DNA from: an uncultured Trichococcus sp. | GTDB lineage: Bacteria > Bacillota > Bacilli > Lactobacillales > Aerococcaceae | DNA length: 64,000 nucleotides | NCBI RefSeq assembly: GCF_963667775.1 | Contig: NZ_OY764015.1 | Span: 1,381,168 to 1,445,167, forward strand | Direction of reading: 5' to 3' | In this document: piece after piece, positions 44,001 through 51,839 of the stretch | How the letters are laid out: each line of letters opens with the position of its first letter | How positions within the stretch are numbered: the stretch's first letter is position 1 | Made by a program: the position numbers and the translations under genes | Notes under the pieces: model-generated | The model's input: the letters and a program-made list of their open reading frames with translations, nothing else | Database searches by the model: none | What the model was told of the DNA's origin: nothing

Positions 44001-44240
44001 GGCGAATACACCAGCTGGTACAAACTTTCCGACCTGTCAACGACAACCGTAACCGTCGAATACCTCGGCGAAGCTGTCGGTGCACAGAATAATGGACTAT
44101 GGAACGATTTGGCCATGCACCATATCGCGCATGCCCCTTACGGTGACGGCTACGTCTATGTCGTCGATGGGCTTGCCTATTACGCAGAAGGTACCGGCCA
44201 AGCCGAATATACAATCGGACTTTACACGCAAACGGCTTAA
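38013..44240 (+). CDS. Giant secreted protein: seven NodB deacetylase domains plus C-terminal beta-propeller
   Basis: 2075 residues. It has a signal peptide (cleavage near IYA, ~27), a Thr/Pro/Glu-rich stalk (~30-215), seven NodB domains starting near residues 218, 444, 672, 897, 1117, 1339 and 1564, and a C-terminal five-bladed-propeller-like domain (~1775-2075: GTADPFIILVDGVYHMFFEV, AYPNVFEYNDSYYMVPD), resembling the GH43-like domain of bacterial sugar-modifying proteins. Domains 1 and 4 keep the metal/catalytic LTFDDG motif, domain 5 has LTFDDL, and domains 2, 3, 6 and 7 have LTISDAS or LTISDVS. All keep the NHTYSH/NHTYTH/NHTFSH metal-binding motif. NodB enzymes remove N-acetyl (or O-acetyl) groups from polysaccharides. 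No sortase signal or transmembrane anchor is visible at the C-terminus. GGAGG precedes the start. Confidence 0.9.
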   Translation: MKKRFMILPPFLVIFMMYGALPDIYAATEGTTESIETTLEEPTLYEPPPGIQLPETVIETDDASEPATTTTESPPTEMTEAEDQLSETDALPTEEALPETEDPQPTTTETTTPATTPTEDATIPEATDQTTSTTETPEPETTIPTEQPAEQPTPETESPIVTEVPGESPAPTVPTEPEPPEISESTTANEPMEEPEVAEEPEAEITYEEPMQMTAAASTNDYSGPSQIINSVDISDNVIALTFDDGHSYGNLYDILYNLKYLGVKATFFMNGDADASLLQQIVADGHQLANHTYSHGDSTTLSSSALANDINLMEDYIQETTGTSSLPFFRLPYGSYNSSVLDTVGSLGYQYTIGWDVDTLDWTGISETAISSAVVNNVRPGSIVLMHASVGAANTPESLWYSIAALKESGYSFSTVSNLLALGGYFAIDEEEPIEEDYSDAILSEVINQVETGEKTISLTISDASDAENVREILANLATMDVKATFFLNGLTDATVINEIVQQGHEIGNHTYTHDAATEMTVDEIVWELNTLETLVQDSTGGATTRPYFRAPMGETNDRVLATVASMGYQYTIGWTVDTRDWSGTLTSAQVSSAVVNNLAPGAIFLLHGNSSANTTPAALLQMITAIRQLGYNFATISGLLALEGSYPTTPGEEPGETTPDPDPNPPSTTSPAEIVNQVNTDVPVISLTISDASGTENVRQILNNLALLGIKATFFLNGMTDPSLIDDIIAQGHEIGNHTYSHEDATLMTEAELTADLNNLEQLVQDATGTSTTPYFRAPMGETNTTVLATAGSLGYEYAIGWTIETRDWSGTQTAAQISSSIVNSVAPGSILLLHGSADAVATPAAILQMVAAVQALGYRFETITGLLAYQGIYTNTPPVVVDPDDGDDGEIDYGTGPSRFVNHVDTGRNVIALTFDDGDDYTNLHDIIWNLNYLGAKATFFLNGTTDPGLMAELVASGHQLANHTYSHNDDSTSLSADELAYDLALMEEYILETTGVSSKPYFRAPAGVYNDAVLETVGSLGYAYTIGWTQDTRDWEGFSDTAIAASVTDYLDAGSIYLLHANPTSVGTPESLWYIVAEARRQGFEFVTIEELMALEGVYDDGGDDGDDSTYEGVSQFIEQIDTNQKVVSLTFDDLGDSQVLQEILDVLYEMDVKATFFPDGTVDPDMLYQVVSQGHEVGNHTYSHEFSTYLTIEELTAEMNALENKVQNATGTSTKPLFRPPYGDFDQSVLETAGSLGYKYTVGWSVDSLDYLGTLSPGDIAFNVLDQLAPGYIYLMHAVPESSSTPGSLYEIIATARELGYSFATITDLIALDGVYEADPGDPSDPDDPIETTLSQVIEQVTTGEKVVSLTISDASDAANVRQILANLATLNVKATFFLNGLTDPTLIDDIIAQGHEIGNHTYSHEDATQMTEAQLTTDLNNLEQLVQNASGTSTKPYFRAPMGATNTTVLTTAGTLGYAYTIGWTVDTRDWSGTLTAAQVSSAVVNNLTPGSIFLLHGNSSAATTPAALLEMVAAARALGYEFSTITGLLALQGIYPDPVDPVDPVDPVDPDPPVITTPSQLVNQVNTNQQVISLTISDVSSAENLRQILTNLALLDVKATFFLNGLTDPTLIDDILAQGHEIGNHTFSHDDATQMTTAELTDDLNQLEQLVKTATGESTTPYFRAPMGATNATVLATAGSLGYSYTIGWTVDTRDWSGTLSASQVSAAVLNNLSAGAIYLLHGNSSASTTPTALLEMITAARALGYQFTTISGLLAFEGDYSYEEPEPEFVIPVLDEFGNITNPVITRNDVTDVYNPLGTADPFIILVDGVYHMFFEVLRDYNVATQSFTDSVAHAYSSDLANWTYTQVVLGPETDGVRAAYPNVFEYNDSYYMVPDQAGNVEAFFATSFPLGWDYHSTLLEGNFVDTNVFEVGGTWYLTTSEQPYNSISLYYNTSGDWRNDQWQLHPAGLIIEEDWSEKGYRGAGNPFVFEDYVVMPVQVTPVATNIYGEYTSWYKLSDLSTTTVTVEYLGEAVGAQNNGLWNDLAMHHIAHAPYGDGYVYVVDGLAYYAEGTGQAEYTIGLYTQTA

Positions 44241-44263
44241 GGCAAAAGTGAATAGTTAAGGTA

Positions 44264-44292
44264 GGGGCCATCTCATTTCGGGATGGCCCCTT
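44264..44292 (+). terminator. Hairpin after the seven-NodB gene
   Basis: GGGGCCATC pairs with GATGGCCCC over an 8-nt loop, followed only by TT. Probable but weak terminator. Confidence 0.45.
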
Positions 44293-44392
44293 CTGTCGGG
44301 CTTCTGCCCAGGACGGTATCTCATTTACCCGAGAGTTCACCAATCTGTCGACTATTCGTGGCACCAACAACACTGAACACCCGACACACGTA
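44290..44392. repeat. Solitary copy related to the 104-bp repeat of 16.7 kb
   Basis: Contains CTTCTGTCGGGCTTC, CAGGACGGTATC, TTTACCCGAGAGTT and CTGTCGACTATTCG in the same order and spacing as the tandem units at 16733-17070, then diverges. It lies between two convergent genes. Confidence 0.75.
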
Positions 44393-44395
44393 CAA

Positions 44396-44422
44396 AGAGG
44401 CTGGGACATAGCCCCAGCCTCT
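44396..44422 (-). terminator. Hairpin downstream of the GT32 gene
   Basis: AGAGGCTGGG/CCCAGCCTCT stem with a 7-nt loop, followed on the minus strand by TTTGT. Possible terminator about 100 bp past the GT32 stop. Confidence 0.4.
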
Positions 44423-44524
44423 CTCCGTATCCGAATATAAGTGTACATAAACGTGTGCTATGACACTCTCTTCATTTCTATTTTTCATCCTGCCCAAAAT
44501 GGAGCATATGATACAAGAAGAAAA

Positions 44525-45322
44525 CTAATTTTTTCTGAATTTTCCGAGTCCCTTCTTGATCAGGCCTCCGATATCGTTCCTTTTCAGGATGTCCGGCAGC
44601 GACAGCACGTAATGCATTCCGGTACCGACCGTTTTGCCGTAACGTTCGATCAGACGCAGCTTGCGTTCGTAATTTTTCTTTTCTTTGTCGGAAAGCCAGG
44701 ATGCATTGTAGTGATGGATCGTATAGGAATTTTCGGTCAGGCTCATCGCGCCGGTGTAGTAATCACGCGGGCAGAAATAAGCCTTCGGATAGATGCTGAT
44801 GCCCTCGATCAACTGATGCGTATCGTTTTGCTTCAGGCCCTTCTCCAGCAAATAATCGGTCGTGTAATGCGGACTCGGCAACGTGTTGAAGCTGCCGTCC
44901 GGATTGACGAAGGAGACGCCTTCGTAGACGTCGCGCATGGCTTTGATGTGCGGATTGCCTTTTGCGGCCCCGAACCCCAACCCCAACGCGACAAACTTGC
45001 CGTCCTCGAAGCCCATGAAAGCTTCATCCTCCAACAACGGATCCATATTGCGGATGATTTCCACATCCGTGTCGAGGTAGATGCCGCCTTGCGTGTAGAC
45101 GATGTCCAGACGGGCATAATCCGGCACGAAACCCCACTTCTTCACGTCGTAGGCTTCCTTCATGTAGCGGTTTTTGGCTATGTCATAATTGCTTTCGTTC
45201 CATTCGATGATTTCGTAATCCGGGCAGAACTTCCGCCAGCTTTCGATGCAGGCTTTGTCTTTTTCCGGAATCGGCGCGCCGCCGAACCAACAGTAATGGA
45301 TGATTTTCGGTATCTTCGTCAT
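44525..45322 (-). CDS. Glycosyltransferase family 32 (capsular sugar transferase)
   Basis: The 265-residue enzyme has the GT32/DXD signatures: PKIIHYCWFGGAPIPE at the N-terminus, FVPDYARLDIVYTQGGIYLD and the metal-binding LDTDVEI. Homologues add sugars during capsule or exopolysaccharide assembly in the cytoplasm. It follows the flippase gene by 22 bp and is the last gene of that group. Sugar donor unknown. Confidence 0.9.
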   Translation of the reverse strand: MTKIPKIIHYCWFGGAPIPEKDKACIESWRKFCPDYEIIEWNESNYDIAKNRYMKEAYDVKKWGFVPDYARLDIVYTQGGIYLDTDVEIIRNMDPLLEDEAFMGFEDGKFVALGLGFGAAKGNPHIKAMRDVYEGVSFVNPDGSFNTLPSPHYTTDYLLEKGLKQNDTHQLIEGISIYPKAYFCPRDYYTGAMSLTENSYTIHHYNASWLSDKEKKNYERKLRLIERYGKTVGTGMHYVLSLPDILKRNDIGGLIKKGLGKFRKN

Positions 45323-45344
45323 GAGTTTCCCCTTCCGTTCTCTT

Positions 45345-46868
45345 TTATTTGCGCAGCACTTTTTTGACTACAGCCTTGCGTTCCTCGGGATTCAACAACA
45401 CGATGAAGTTGAAGGCGATCGCGAAGATGCTCGTCAGGATGCCGGCAAAAATCAGCATCAGCCAGCCGTCGATCGGTAAATAGTTCCGCACCAACAGGGA
45501 GAAAATCGAAGCCACGACGACCGACAAAGTATTCTTCAGGATGGACGGATAAAAGGCTGTCCATTTGATGTTCAGGCAGTGCGCCCCGTAAATCGGCAGG
45601 AAGAACAGGGAACGGATCACCGCGAAGGCTGTGCTTGTCCCGGCAATGATGTACAATTTCAAAGTGTCATCATTTGTGAACTGCAACGCCACCAAGACGA
45701 TGACAATGGTCACAATCGAGTTGGCGAACATGTAGATCGATGTCTGCTTGACCTTATTCGTGGCCGTAAAGAGGTTCCATAGACCTTCCAACGGCAAGAC
45801 GAACATGAACTCGATGCACGACAAGATCGTCAACATGTACAACAGATGCGCATCCTGGGTCGGCACCCACAGCTTGTAAAAGATCTCCCCGTAAGCGAAC
45901 AAAGCGGCTACCGGGATGCAGGCGAACAAGCCAAGGAACTTGATCGACGCCATCAACTGGTTCTTCATTTCCGTGTAGTCCTTCTGCGCATAGCTGATCG
46001 TCAGTTGCGGCGCATACACGCTCGCTAAGGTCCCGAACAGAGTCAGGATCGCACTCGGCACCGTCTTGGCGACCGAGAGCACGCCCATCGCGGCCGAACT
46101 CACATACAGGTTCGTCACCAGCAGATCGAGTCCGGTCGACAGGATCGAACTCAACCGCGTAAAGCTGTTCCAGATGCCGGATGACAGCAGCACTTTGATG
46201 ACTTTCACATCGAAATACCGCTTCCTCACCTTGATGTCGGGAGTCAGTTTGCGGGTGTAATAGACGTTCCAGAAATAGACATAGATCGTCGCTACGAATG
46301 CAGCCAAGCCGACATACCAGACGGAAGGTACGAAAAAGCTGAAAGCCGCAATCAGCACCGCCACCCGCAGGATGTTTGAGATGATCCCCTGCAACGATGA
46401 CAAGTACAGCTTATTGCGGACGAACGTCGCCACGCTGTACGTCGACGAGATGATGCTGACCAGGAAATTCAGGAAGATGAATGCCCACAGCCATTGGACA
46501 TCGATCAGGATCGCCTCGGATACATTCACGATCTTGTTCAGATTCAGGATGATGAGGGCCGATGGAACGCTCAATACCAGGGCAGTCACGATATTGGCGA
46601 TGACGACCGAAGTGAAATAGCGGTTCGATCCTTCCACATCATTTTCGGTGATCTTGATCGTGATGAAACGGCTGGCCATCGAATTCAGAGCGACGGTGAT
46701 GACCTGCGCGTAGCTGACGAAGTTGTTGGCTAAGCCGACAAACCCATAGGCTTCGCTGCCGACATGCTCGACGATGAATGGGGTCAACAGGAAGCTGATG
46801 CCCATCATCACAACGAAACCGACCACCTGCGCGATCATATTGATGGCGAATTGTTTATTTTTATCCAC
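45345..46868 (-). CDS. Polysaccharide flippase 1 (Wzx/MATE-like)
   Basis: A 507-residue integral membrane protein with about 12-14 helices, of the oligosaccharide-flippase superfamily: QFAINMIAQVVGFVVMMGIS, FLLTPFIVEHVGSEAYGFVG, and the repeated amphipathic middle region YAQKDYTEMKNQLMASIKFL. It would move lipid-linked repeat units to the outer face. A terminator-like hairpin lies between it and the upstream GT2 genes, so its expression may be partly uncoupled from them. A second, different flippase is at 62734. Confidence 0.88.
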   Translation of the reverse strand: MDKNKQFAINMIAQVVGFVVMMGISFLLTPFIVEHVGSEAYGFVGLANNFVSYAQVITVALNSMASRFITIKITENDVEGSNRYFTSVVIANIVTALVLSVPSALIILNLNKIVNVSEAILIDVQWLWAFIFLNFLVSIISSTYSVATFVRNKLYLSSLQGIISNILRVAVLIAAFSFFVPSVWYVGLAAFVATIYVYFWNVYYTRKLTPDIKVRKRYFDVKVIKVLLSSGIWNSFTRLSSILSTGLDLLVTNLYVSSAAMGVLSVAKTVPSAILTLFGTLASVYAPQLTISYAQKDYTEMKNQLMASIKFLGLFACIPVAALFAYGEIFYKLWVPTQDAHLLYMLTILSCIEFMFVLPLEGLWNLFTATNKVKQTSIYMFANSIVTIVIVLVALQFTNDDTLKLYIIAGTSTAFAVIRSLFFLPIYGAHCLNIKWTAFYPSILKNTLSVVVASIFSLLVRNYLPIDGWLMLIFAGILTSIFAIAFNFIVLLNPEERKAVVKKVLRK

Positions 46869-46890
46869 GTTAACCCTCTTTTCGTTCAGG

Positions 46891-46938
46891 AAAAAAGGCT
46901 GCGGCAGCCCCGGAATAATCGGGAGCTGCCGCAGCCTC
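46891..46938 (-). terminator. Intra-cluster terminator or attenuator
   Basis: GGCTGCGGCAGC/GCTGCCGCAGCC stem with a partly paired loop (CCCCGG/TCCCGA region), followed on the minus strand by six Ts. It lies between the GT2 gene at 46945 and the flippase gene, which has no obvious promoter of its own in the remaining 23 bp. Confidence 0.75.
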
Positions 46939-46944
46939 CCCTGA

Positions 46945-47919
46945 TCATTTCAATTTTTTATAAGTGCGGTAAGCCCAGGCGATCGGTCGTTCATACGACA
47001 GGTAGGTATTATACAAGAAGGCCAATTTCGAACGGCCTGTCCGTTTCAAAGCATTGCGTGCCTGTTTGAGGATGCCCCTGACTGCTTTTTTCGGCTCGCT
47101 CTCTTTGCGCGCATCCAATTGCAGATTGACCGACAGCGCCTCGGAGAACAACGATTTGTAAGTGCGGTCGCTCAACTCCGGCCTGCCGACCTCGTGGAAA
47201 AAGGCTGCCCGTTCGGCCAACGCCTCCATATAATCGAGTTTGTTCTGGAGTCGGAAACCGGCTTCCCCCATGATGCTGTCCTCACGCTGCCAATAATAAT
47301 AGAGCGGCTTTTTCGAAATCACCGTCTGCGGCGCAAAATGGAACAGTTTGTAGGTCGTGAACTCGTCTTCATGCAGCCTGCCGACCGGAAAACGGATCGT
47401 TTCGAATAAACTGGCTTCGAAGAGTTTTCCGCAGGCCATGACCAACTGCGGATGGAAGTCATCGCCCAAGTCGATGTATTTCGCCAGGATCGCATCATTC
47501 TTCATGACCGTCACCATTTCCGGCTCGGTCACCTGCGGCACGTCTTCTGTCGTCGTCTTCAGGAAATTGCAGAGCGAGATGGCGCTGCCGGTTTCCTTCA
47601 ACAGATCGTACAGATAGGCGATGTACTCGGCCGGAACCCAATCGTCGCTGTCCAGGAAAGTCAGGTAGGCCCCCTTCGCAATGGCGATGCCGGCGTTGCG
47701 GGCATCCGACAAGCCACCGTTTTCTTGATGGATGACCGTGATCCGATCATCCTGTTCGGCATAGGCATCGCAGATTTTGCCGCTGTTGTCCGGCGAACCG
47801 TCATCGACTAGGATGATGTCCAGATTTTTGTATGTCTGTGCCAGTATCGAGTCCACGCAGCGGGGCAAATAAGCCTCGACTTTGTAGACCGGCACGATGA
47901 TGCTGATCAGTTCGTTCAT
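46945..47919 (-). CDS. Glycosyltransferase family 2
   Basis: 324 residues. The GT-A fold has SIIVPVYKVEAYLPRCVDSI, IILVDDGSPDNSGKICDAYA, SDARNAGIAIAKGAYLTFLD and the metal-binding LDSDDW. The C-terminus contains RLHEDEFTTYKLFHFA, the conserved H-E-D-E segment of capsular GT2 enzymes. It lies 34 bp after another GT2 gene on the same strand. Sugar specificity unknown. Confidence 0.9.
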   Translation of the reverse strand: MNELISIIVPVYKVEAYLPRCVDSILAQTYKNLDIILVDDGSPDNSGKICDAYAEQDDRITVIHQENGGLSDARNAGIAIAKGAYLTFLDSDDWVPAEYIAYLYDLLKETGSAISLCNFLKTTTEDVPQVTEPEMVTVMKNDAILAKYIDLGDDFHPQLVMACGKLFEASLFETIRFPVGRLHEDEFTTYKLFHFAPQTVISKKPLYYYWQREDSIMGEAGFRLQNKLDYMEALAERAAFFHEVGRPELSDRTYKSLFSEALSVNLQLDARKESEPKKAVRGILKQARNALKRTGRSKLAFLYNTYLSYERPIAWAYRTYKKLK

Positions 47920-47953
47920 CTCAATACCCTTTCTTGTGGCATCGGGTAGCTTG

Positions 47954-49006
47954 TCAGCCTTTACCCAATGCGGCCTTTATTTTGTTGAATACGCTGTAGT
48001 AGAGATACAGAATCAAGCTCGCTTTTTTCTTCATCAAATTCAGTTCCAGCTTTTTGCGCGGCTCCACATCATCCAGCTCGATTTTTTCAAGTATGGCGGC
48101 CAATTCCCCATCAGCCACTATCTTATCGATATTGCGGATTTTTTCACGGAACGGCATCGGATTGTACTTGTGCGCTTCATTCGCCAGTGCCAGCAAAGCG
48201 ATGATGATGTAGCGGTTGGCCATGCGCGTCGCCAGTGGGTCCGCTTTACCCTCACGCACCAACAGCTCCAGCAGCTTCGCAAAGGCTTGTTTCTGCCGTT
48301 GATAAAATTGTGGTTTATAGGCCATCACGGTCGAGCTTTCATGGACGCGGTAATGGTAGTAGGCACCGGCATCGATGGCGATGCGTTCGCATTTCAGGAA
48401 GGTCTCGACGCAGACAAGCAGGTCTTCCATGAACGCCACGTCCTTGTCGAACCAGATGTTCTCCCTTTCAAGCAGCTCACGGCTGATCAGCAGCCGGCAG
48501 ACGCTGCCCATGATGTCGGTTTCGCCGCTCCGAAAGCTCGGTTTGGCGATAACGTTCGCGACGATTTCGTCGAGGATGGCTTCCTTTTCGATGGTCCCCC
48601 CGGATTGTTTCATCAAAACGGGAACGGTGCCTTCCTTCGTCTCTTTGACATAATTGCATATACAGATTCCCGCCTGCGCTGCCGTCAGCGTCGCAAGCAT
48701 GCGCTCGTACATGTCCGTATCCACCCAATCATCCGGATCGACGAAGCCCACATATGCCCCCGTCGCTGCGCGCAGGCCGTCGTTTCGTGCTTCCGACACG
48801 CCGCCGTTCGATTTGTCGATCAGACGGATCCTGTCGTCGGTGGCAGCGAGTCCCACACAGACAGCCAGGCTGTCATCGGTAGAACCGTCGTTTATCAGAA
48901 TGATTTCGATTTCCTTCAGCGTCTGATTGATCAGACTGCTGACACATTGATTTAAGTAAGGTGCCGCGTTGTAGACCGGCACGATGATGCTGACCCTTGG
49001 TTTCAC
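47954..49006 (-). CDS. Glycosyltransferase family 2 (GTG start)
   Basis: 350 residues: VSIIVPVYNAAPYLNQCVSS, IILINDGSTDDSLAVC, EARNDGLRAATGAYVGFVD and DPDDWV, followed by the C-terminal VAFMEDLLVCVETFL block. GGGAGGAGG lies 7 nt before GTG 49006 and right before the conserved core (VKPRVSIIVPVYN), so I choose it over ATG 49084, which would add 26 unconserved residues. First gene of the GT2-GT2 group. It probably elongates the repeat unit. Confidence 0.88.
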   Translation of the reverse strand: MKPRVSIIVPVYNAAPYLNQCVSSLINQTLKEIEIILINDGSTDDSLAVCVGLAATDDRIRLIDKSNGGVSEARNDGLRAATGAYVGFVDPDDWVDTDMYERMLATLTAAQAGICICNYVKETKEGTVPVLMKQSGGTIEKEAILDEIVANVIAKPSFRSGETDIMGSVCRLLISRELLERENIWFDKDVAFMEDLLVCVETFLKCERIAIDAGAYYHYRVHESSTVMAYKPQFYQRQKQAFAKLLELLVREGKADPLATRMANRYIIIALLALANEAHKYNPMPFREKIRNIDKIVADGELAAILEKIELDDVEPRKKLELNLMKKKASLILYLYYSVFNKIKAALGKG

Positions 49007-49206
49007 CCCAGGTCCTCCTCCCGATCCTGCTGTGCAGGATGTATTGACAGCCGATGCCGCGAAATATCCGCGCATCTTGCCCATTACCCTCTAGTATAAG
49101 TCAATTAACTGGAATGAAAAAGGAAAAATAACAATCTTAAAGAAATTGTAAAAGCAAGTTGCCGAATCTTGGGGCCTGATACCTTAAAGAGTGAATCTTG
49201 ACGCAA

Positions 49207-49237
49207 CAAAAAAGACGAGACAGCTGGTCTCGTCTTT
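49207..49237 (-). terminator. Terminator after LCP 2
   Basis: GACGAGAC/GTCTCGTC stem with a 5-nt loop and a T-run on the minus strand, 12 bp past the LCP 2 stop. Confidence 0.85.
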
Positions 49238-49249
49238 CCTGTTCTTCGC

Positions 49250-50191
49250 TTACTGCAATTCCAGTTCCGTTTTGAGTACCGATTGAACCCGGTTCAGTTC
49301 GGCTCCGTCCACGAAGCTGTAATAGATTTCATTGCGCAGACCGCCTACGCCGCCCAAATGGTCTTGTTTCATGTTCGACACAGCAGATACGTATCCGTTT
49401 TGCTGCAGCGCCAGATAGTCGCTCATCTGCAGACTTGTTTCGACATTAGCCGACAAGGAGTACAAAATTTCTTGATAACTCAACAACATGTCCGTCTGAA
49501 TGAGGTTATGGATGATCGCTTCGATGACCAACCGTTGGCGGTCTTGTCGGCCTGTGTCTTGCGTCGGGTCTTCTTCCCGCATGCGGGAAAAGGCCAAAGC
49601 AGCTTCACCGTCCATTGGATTCGGACCTTCCACGAAAGTATAGCCTCTTGACGTAAAGGCCAGCGGACTGTTGACCGTGATGCCGCCTACTGCATCAACC
49701 ATCTGTTTCAAGCCTTCCATATTGATGGAGGCGTAGTAATCGATCGGTATTCCCAATAATTTCTGGACCGTGTTGATCGCCATTTCCGCACCGCCAAACC
49801 AGTAGGCGTGATTGATTTTATCATAGCTGTCATTGCCGACAATCTCCGAAAAAGTATCTCTTGGAATGCTGACCATTGTTGTTGTTTGCGTTTTGGGATT
49901 GATCGTCACCACAATCATCGAGTCTGATCTTCCGGCTTCCGTTCTTCCCTCGGTACCATTGTCGATTCCCATCAACAAAATCGAAATCGGCGTCTGCTGC
50001 GTCAGATCGACCCCAGCCTCCCGGACCGATTGTGTTTCTACCGGCGTGTAAATCGTGTCGGTTGTTTTGTTCAGATTCTTGTAGACGGAATAAACATAGC
50101 CCCCTGCAGTCAAAACCAATACAGCCAGCAGACTGAAGAAGATTCTTAATCCCCATCTTTTTTTGCGCTTACGGTTTCTTTTTCCAGACAT
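49250..50191 (-). CDS. LytR-CpsA-Psr (LCP) family cell-wall ligase 2
   Basis: 313 residues: a basic N-terminus (RNRKRKKRW), one transmembrane helix (~14-35) and an LCP domain with ILLMGIDNGTEGRTEAGRSD, VSIPRDTFSEIVG, INHAYWFGGAEMAINTVQKL and LAFSRMREEDPTQDTGRQDR. Active-site Asp and Arg residues are present. It ends right after the LCP core and has no tail, unlike LCP 3 upstream. It lies 71 bp after LCP 3 and probably shares its transcript, at the end of the cpsCDB group. Confidence 0.92.
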   Translation of the reverse strand: MSGKRNRKRKKRWGLRIFFSLLAVLVLTAGGYVYSVYKNLNKTTDTIYTPVETQSVREAGVDLTQQTPISILLMGIDNGTEGRTEAGRSDSMIVVTINPKTQTTTMVSIPRDTFSEIVGNDSYDKINHAYWFGGAEMAINTVQKLLGIPIDYYASINMEGLKQMVDAVGGITVNSPLAFTSRGYTFVEGPNPMDGEAALAFSRMREEDPTQDTGRQDRQRLVIEAIIHNLIQTDMLLSYQEILYSLSANVETSLQMSDYLALQQNGYVSAVSNMKQDHLGGVGGLRNEIYYSFVDGAELNRVQSVLKTELELQ

Positions 50192-50262
50192 TTCCGTTCC
50201 CCTTCTCTTTCCTCACAAGAAAACACAGTCTCTAATGAAACTGTGTTCGCTGATTTTAGTGA

Positions 50263-51486
50263 TCAATAACTTGAGTCATATGTTGAGTCATAAAGATCTT
50301 CTTCGTAATAAGGATCCGTTTCCTCATAATCATAATCTTCGGTATAGGTTTCTTCAAAGTACGGATCGGAATAGTTCGGCGTATAAACATCACTTTGGCC
50401 GTACGTGGACGAATCGTATGTCGTATCCGTGTAGGAAGAATCCGTTCCGTAGTAGGATTGTGTATCATAATAGGGTTCGTTTCCCGATGTCGAAATATCT
50501 GCGATTGTCGCTGCCGGCAACTCCAACTCCGTCCGCAGGATATTCGACAGACGCAAACGTTCTTCCGGATTTACGTAGTAATAATAAATTTCATCGATAT
50601 AGACCTCTTGGCCTGCGACATAGAACTGCTGGAAGTTCTCCATAGACTTTCGGTAACCGCTGGCGATCGAAATGATTTCGTCCAAGGTTATGTTCAATTG
50701 GACATTGTCCTCCAAAGTCGCCAGGATGTTTTTGTAGTTCACGACTGTTCCCATCGTCAAAACTTTGTCCAATATGGCTTTGATGACCATCTGTTGTCTT
50801 CTTTGTCTCCCAAGATCGCCATCCGGATCTTGCTTGCGCATGCGCGCAAACTGAAGGGCTTCGAATCCTGTCAGAATCCGTGTTTCACCTTCGATAAACT
50901 GCGGCCCATAGAAGTCAAAAGTCAACGGGCTCGTGATTTCGATTCCCCCGACTGCATCGACAATGTCCACCAAGCCATCAAAATTCACTTCGACGTAATA
51001 ATCGATCGGTATATTCAGGAATTCTTGAACCGTATTGATGGACATTTCCGTGCCTCCGAAAGCATAGGCATGGTTCATTTTGTCATAGTAGTCACCGTAG
51101 TAGTCGTATAGATTGCTGTAACCCATAATTTCCGAATAGGTATCACGCGGGATACTCAACAATGTCGTCGTGCGCGTATTCGGATTCACCGTACAGACAA
51201 TGATTGTGTCGCTCCGTCCTGTTTCGGTGCGTTCCTCTTCAGCGGTACCGGTGTCAACCCCCAATAACACGAAGGAAATCGGTTGCGTTGCCGTCTCGAC
51301 TTCAATCGATTCTTCGCGCATTTCGACAACACTCACTTCGGTATAGATCGATTCCGCAGTGCTGCCGATATCGGAATACGCCTTGAACATGTAGGCGATA
51401 ACACCGACCATCGCAATCATCAGGATGGACAAGACGGTTCTCAAGATTCGTTTTTTCCCCTGTCTGCTTTTTCTGGTTTCATTCAT
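50263..51486 (-). CDS. LytR-CpsA-Psr (LCP) family cell-wall ligase 3 with Tyr/Asp-rich tail
   Basis: 407 residues: a basic N-terminus, a transmembrane helix (~13-35) and an LCP domain (FVLLGVDTGTAEEERTETGR, LLSIPRDTYSEIMG, MNHAYAFGGTEMSINTVQEF, LQFARMRKQDPDGDLGRQRR). The last ~75 residues form a low-complexity tail made almost only of Tyr, Asp, Glu, Ser, Thr and Pro, predicted extracellular. LCP 1 and LCP 2 have no such long tail. ATG 51486 follows GAGG; the 54-codon upstream extension of the frame is not supported. It lies downstream of cpsB. Confidence 0.9.
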   Translation of the reverse strand: MNETRKSRQGKKRILRTVLSILMIAMVGVIAYMFKAYSDIGSTAESIYTEVSVVEMREESIEVETATQPISFVLLGVDTGTAEEERTETGRSDTIIVCTVNPNTRTTTLLSIPRDTYSEIMGYSNLYDYYGDYYDKMNHAYAFGGTEMSINTVQEFLNIPIDYYVEVNFDGLVDIVDAVGGIEITSPLTFDFYGPQFIEGETRILTGFEALQFARMRKQDPDGDLGRQRRQQMVIKAILDKVLTMGTVVNYKNILATLEDNVQLNITLDEIISIASGYRKSMENFQQFYVAGQEVYIDEIYYYYVNPEERLRLSNILRTELELPAATIADISTSGNEPYYDTQSYYGTDSSYTDTTYDSSTYGQSDVYTPNYSDPYFEETYTEDYDYEETDPYYEEDLYDSTYDSSY

Positions 51487-51780
51487 CTGTTTCGTTCCTC
51501 TTTCTCTTGAAAGAAAATGCGTGCCACAACAACCGTCCATCGGAAAACTCCCTGATGCATCCTGGACTTGCCAGCCATAGTCTTTCATTAAGTATTTTAT
51601 TGAACATAACAATATAAACTGTCTCTTTCCATGCAAAAAGAAGCCCAACTATCTATCACGAGGGCACTTGTCATAGAATCTTAATAATATTATCAATAAA
51701 CTGCAGAACATTCAAGATGATAGGCTAATTAGTAATATAACAGAAATATTTCATTTATATTGACTGTTGCAGTGCTTCTG

Positions 51781-51824
51781 AAAAAGAAAAAGTCCGGAGA
51801 ACAAATTTCTTTGTTCCCGAACTT
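51781..51824 (-). terminator. Terminator after cpsB
   Basis: AAGTTCGGGAACAAA pairs with TTTGTTCTCCGGACTT (two mismatches), followed on the minus strand by TTTTTCTTTTT. It separates cpsB from the LCP genes. Confidence 0.75.
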
Positions 51825-51839
51825 AGGCTTCATACATAT

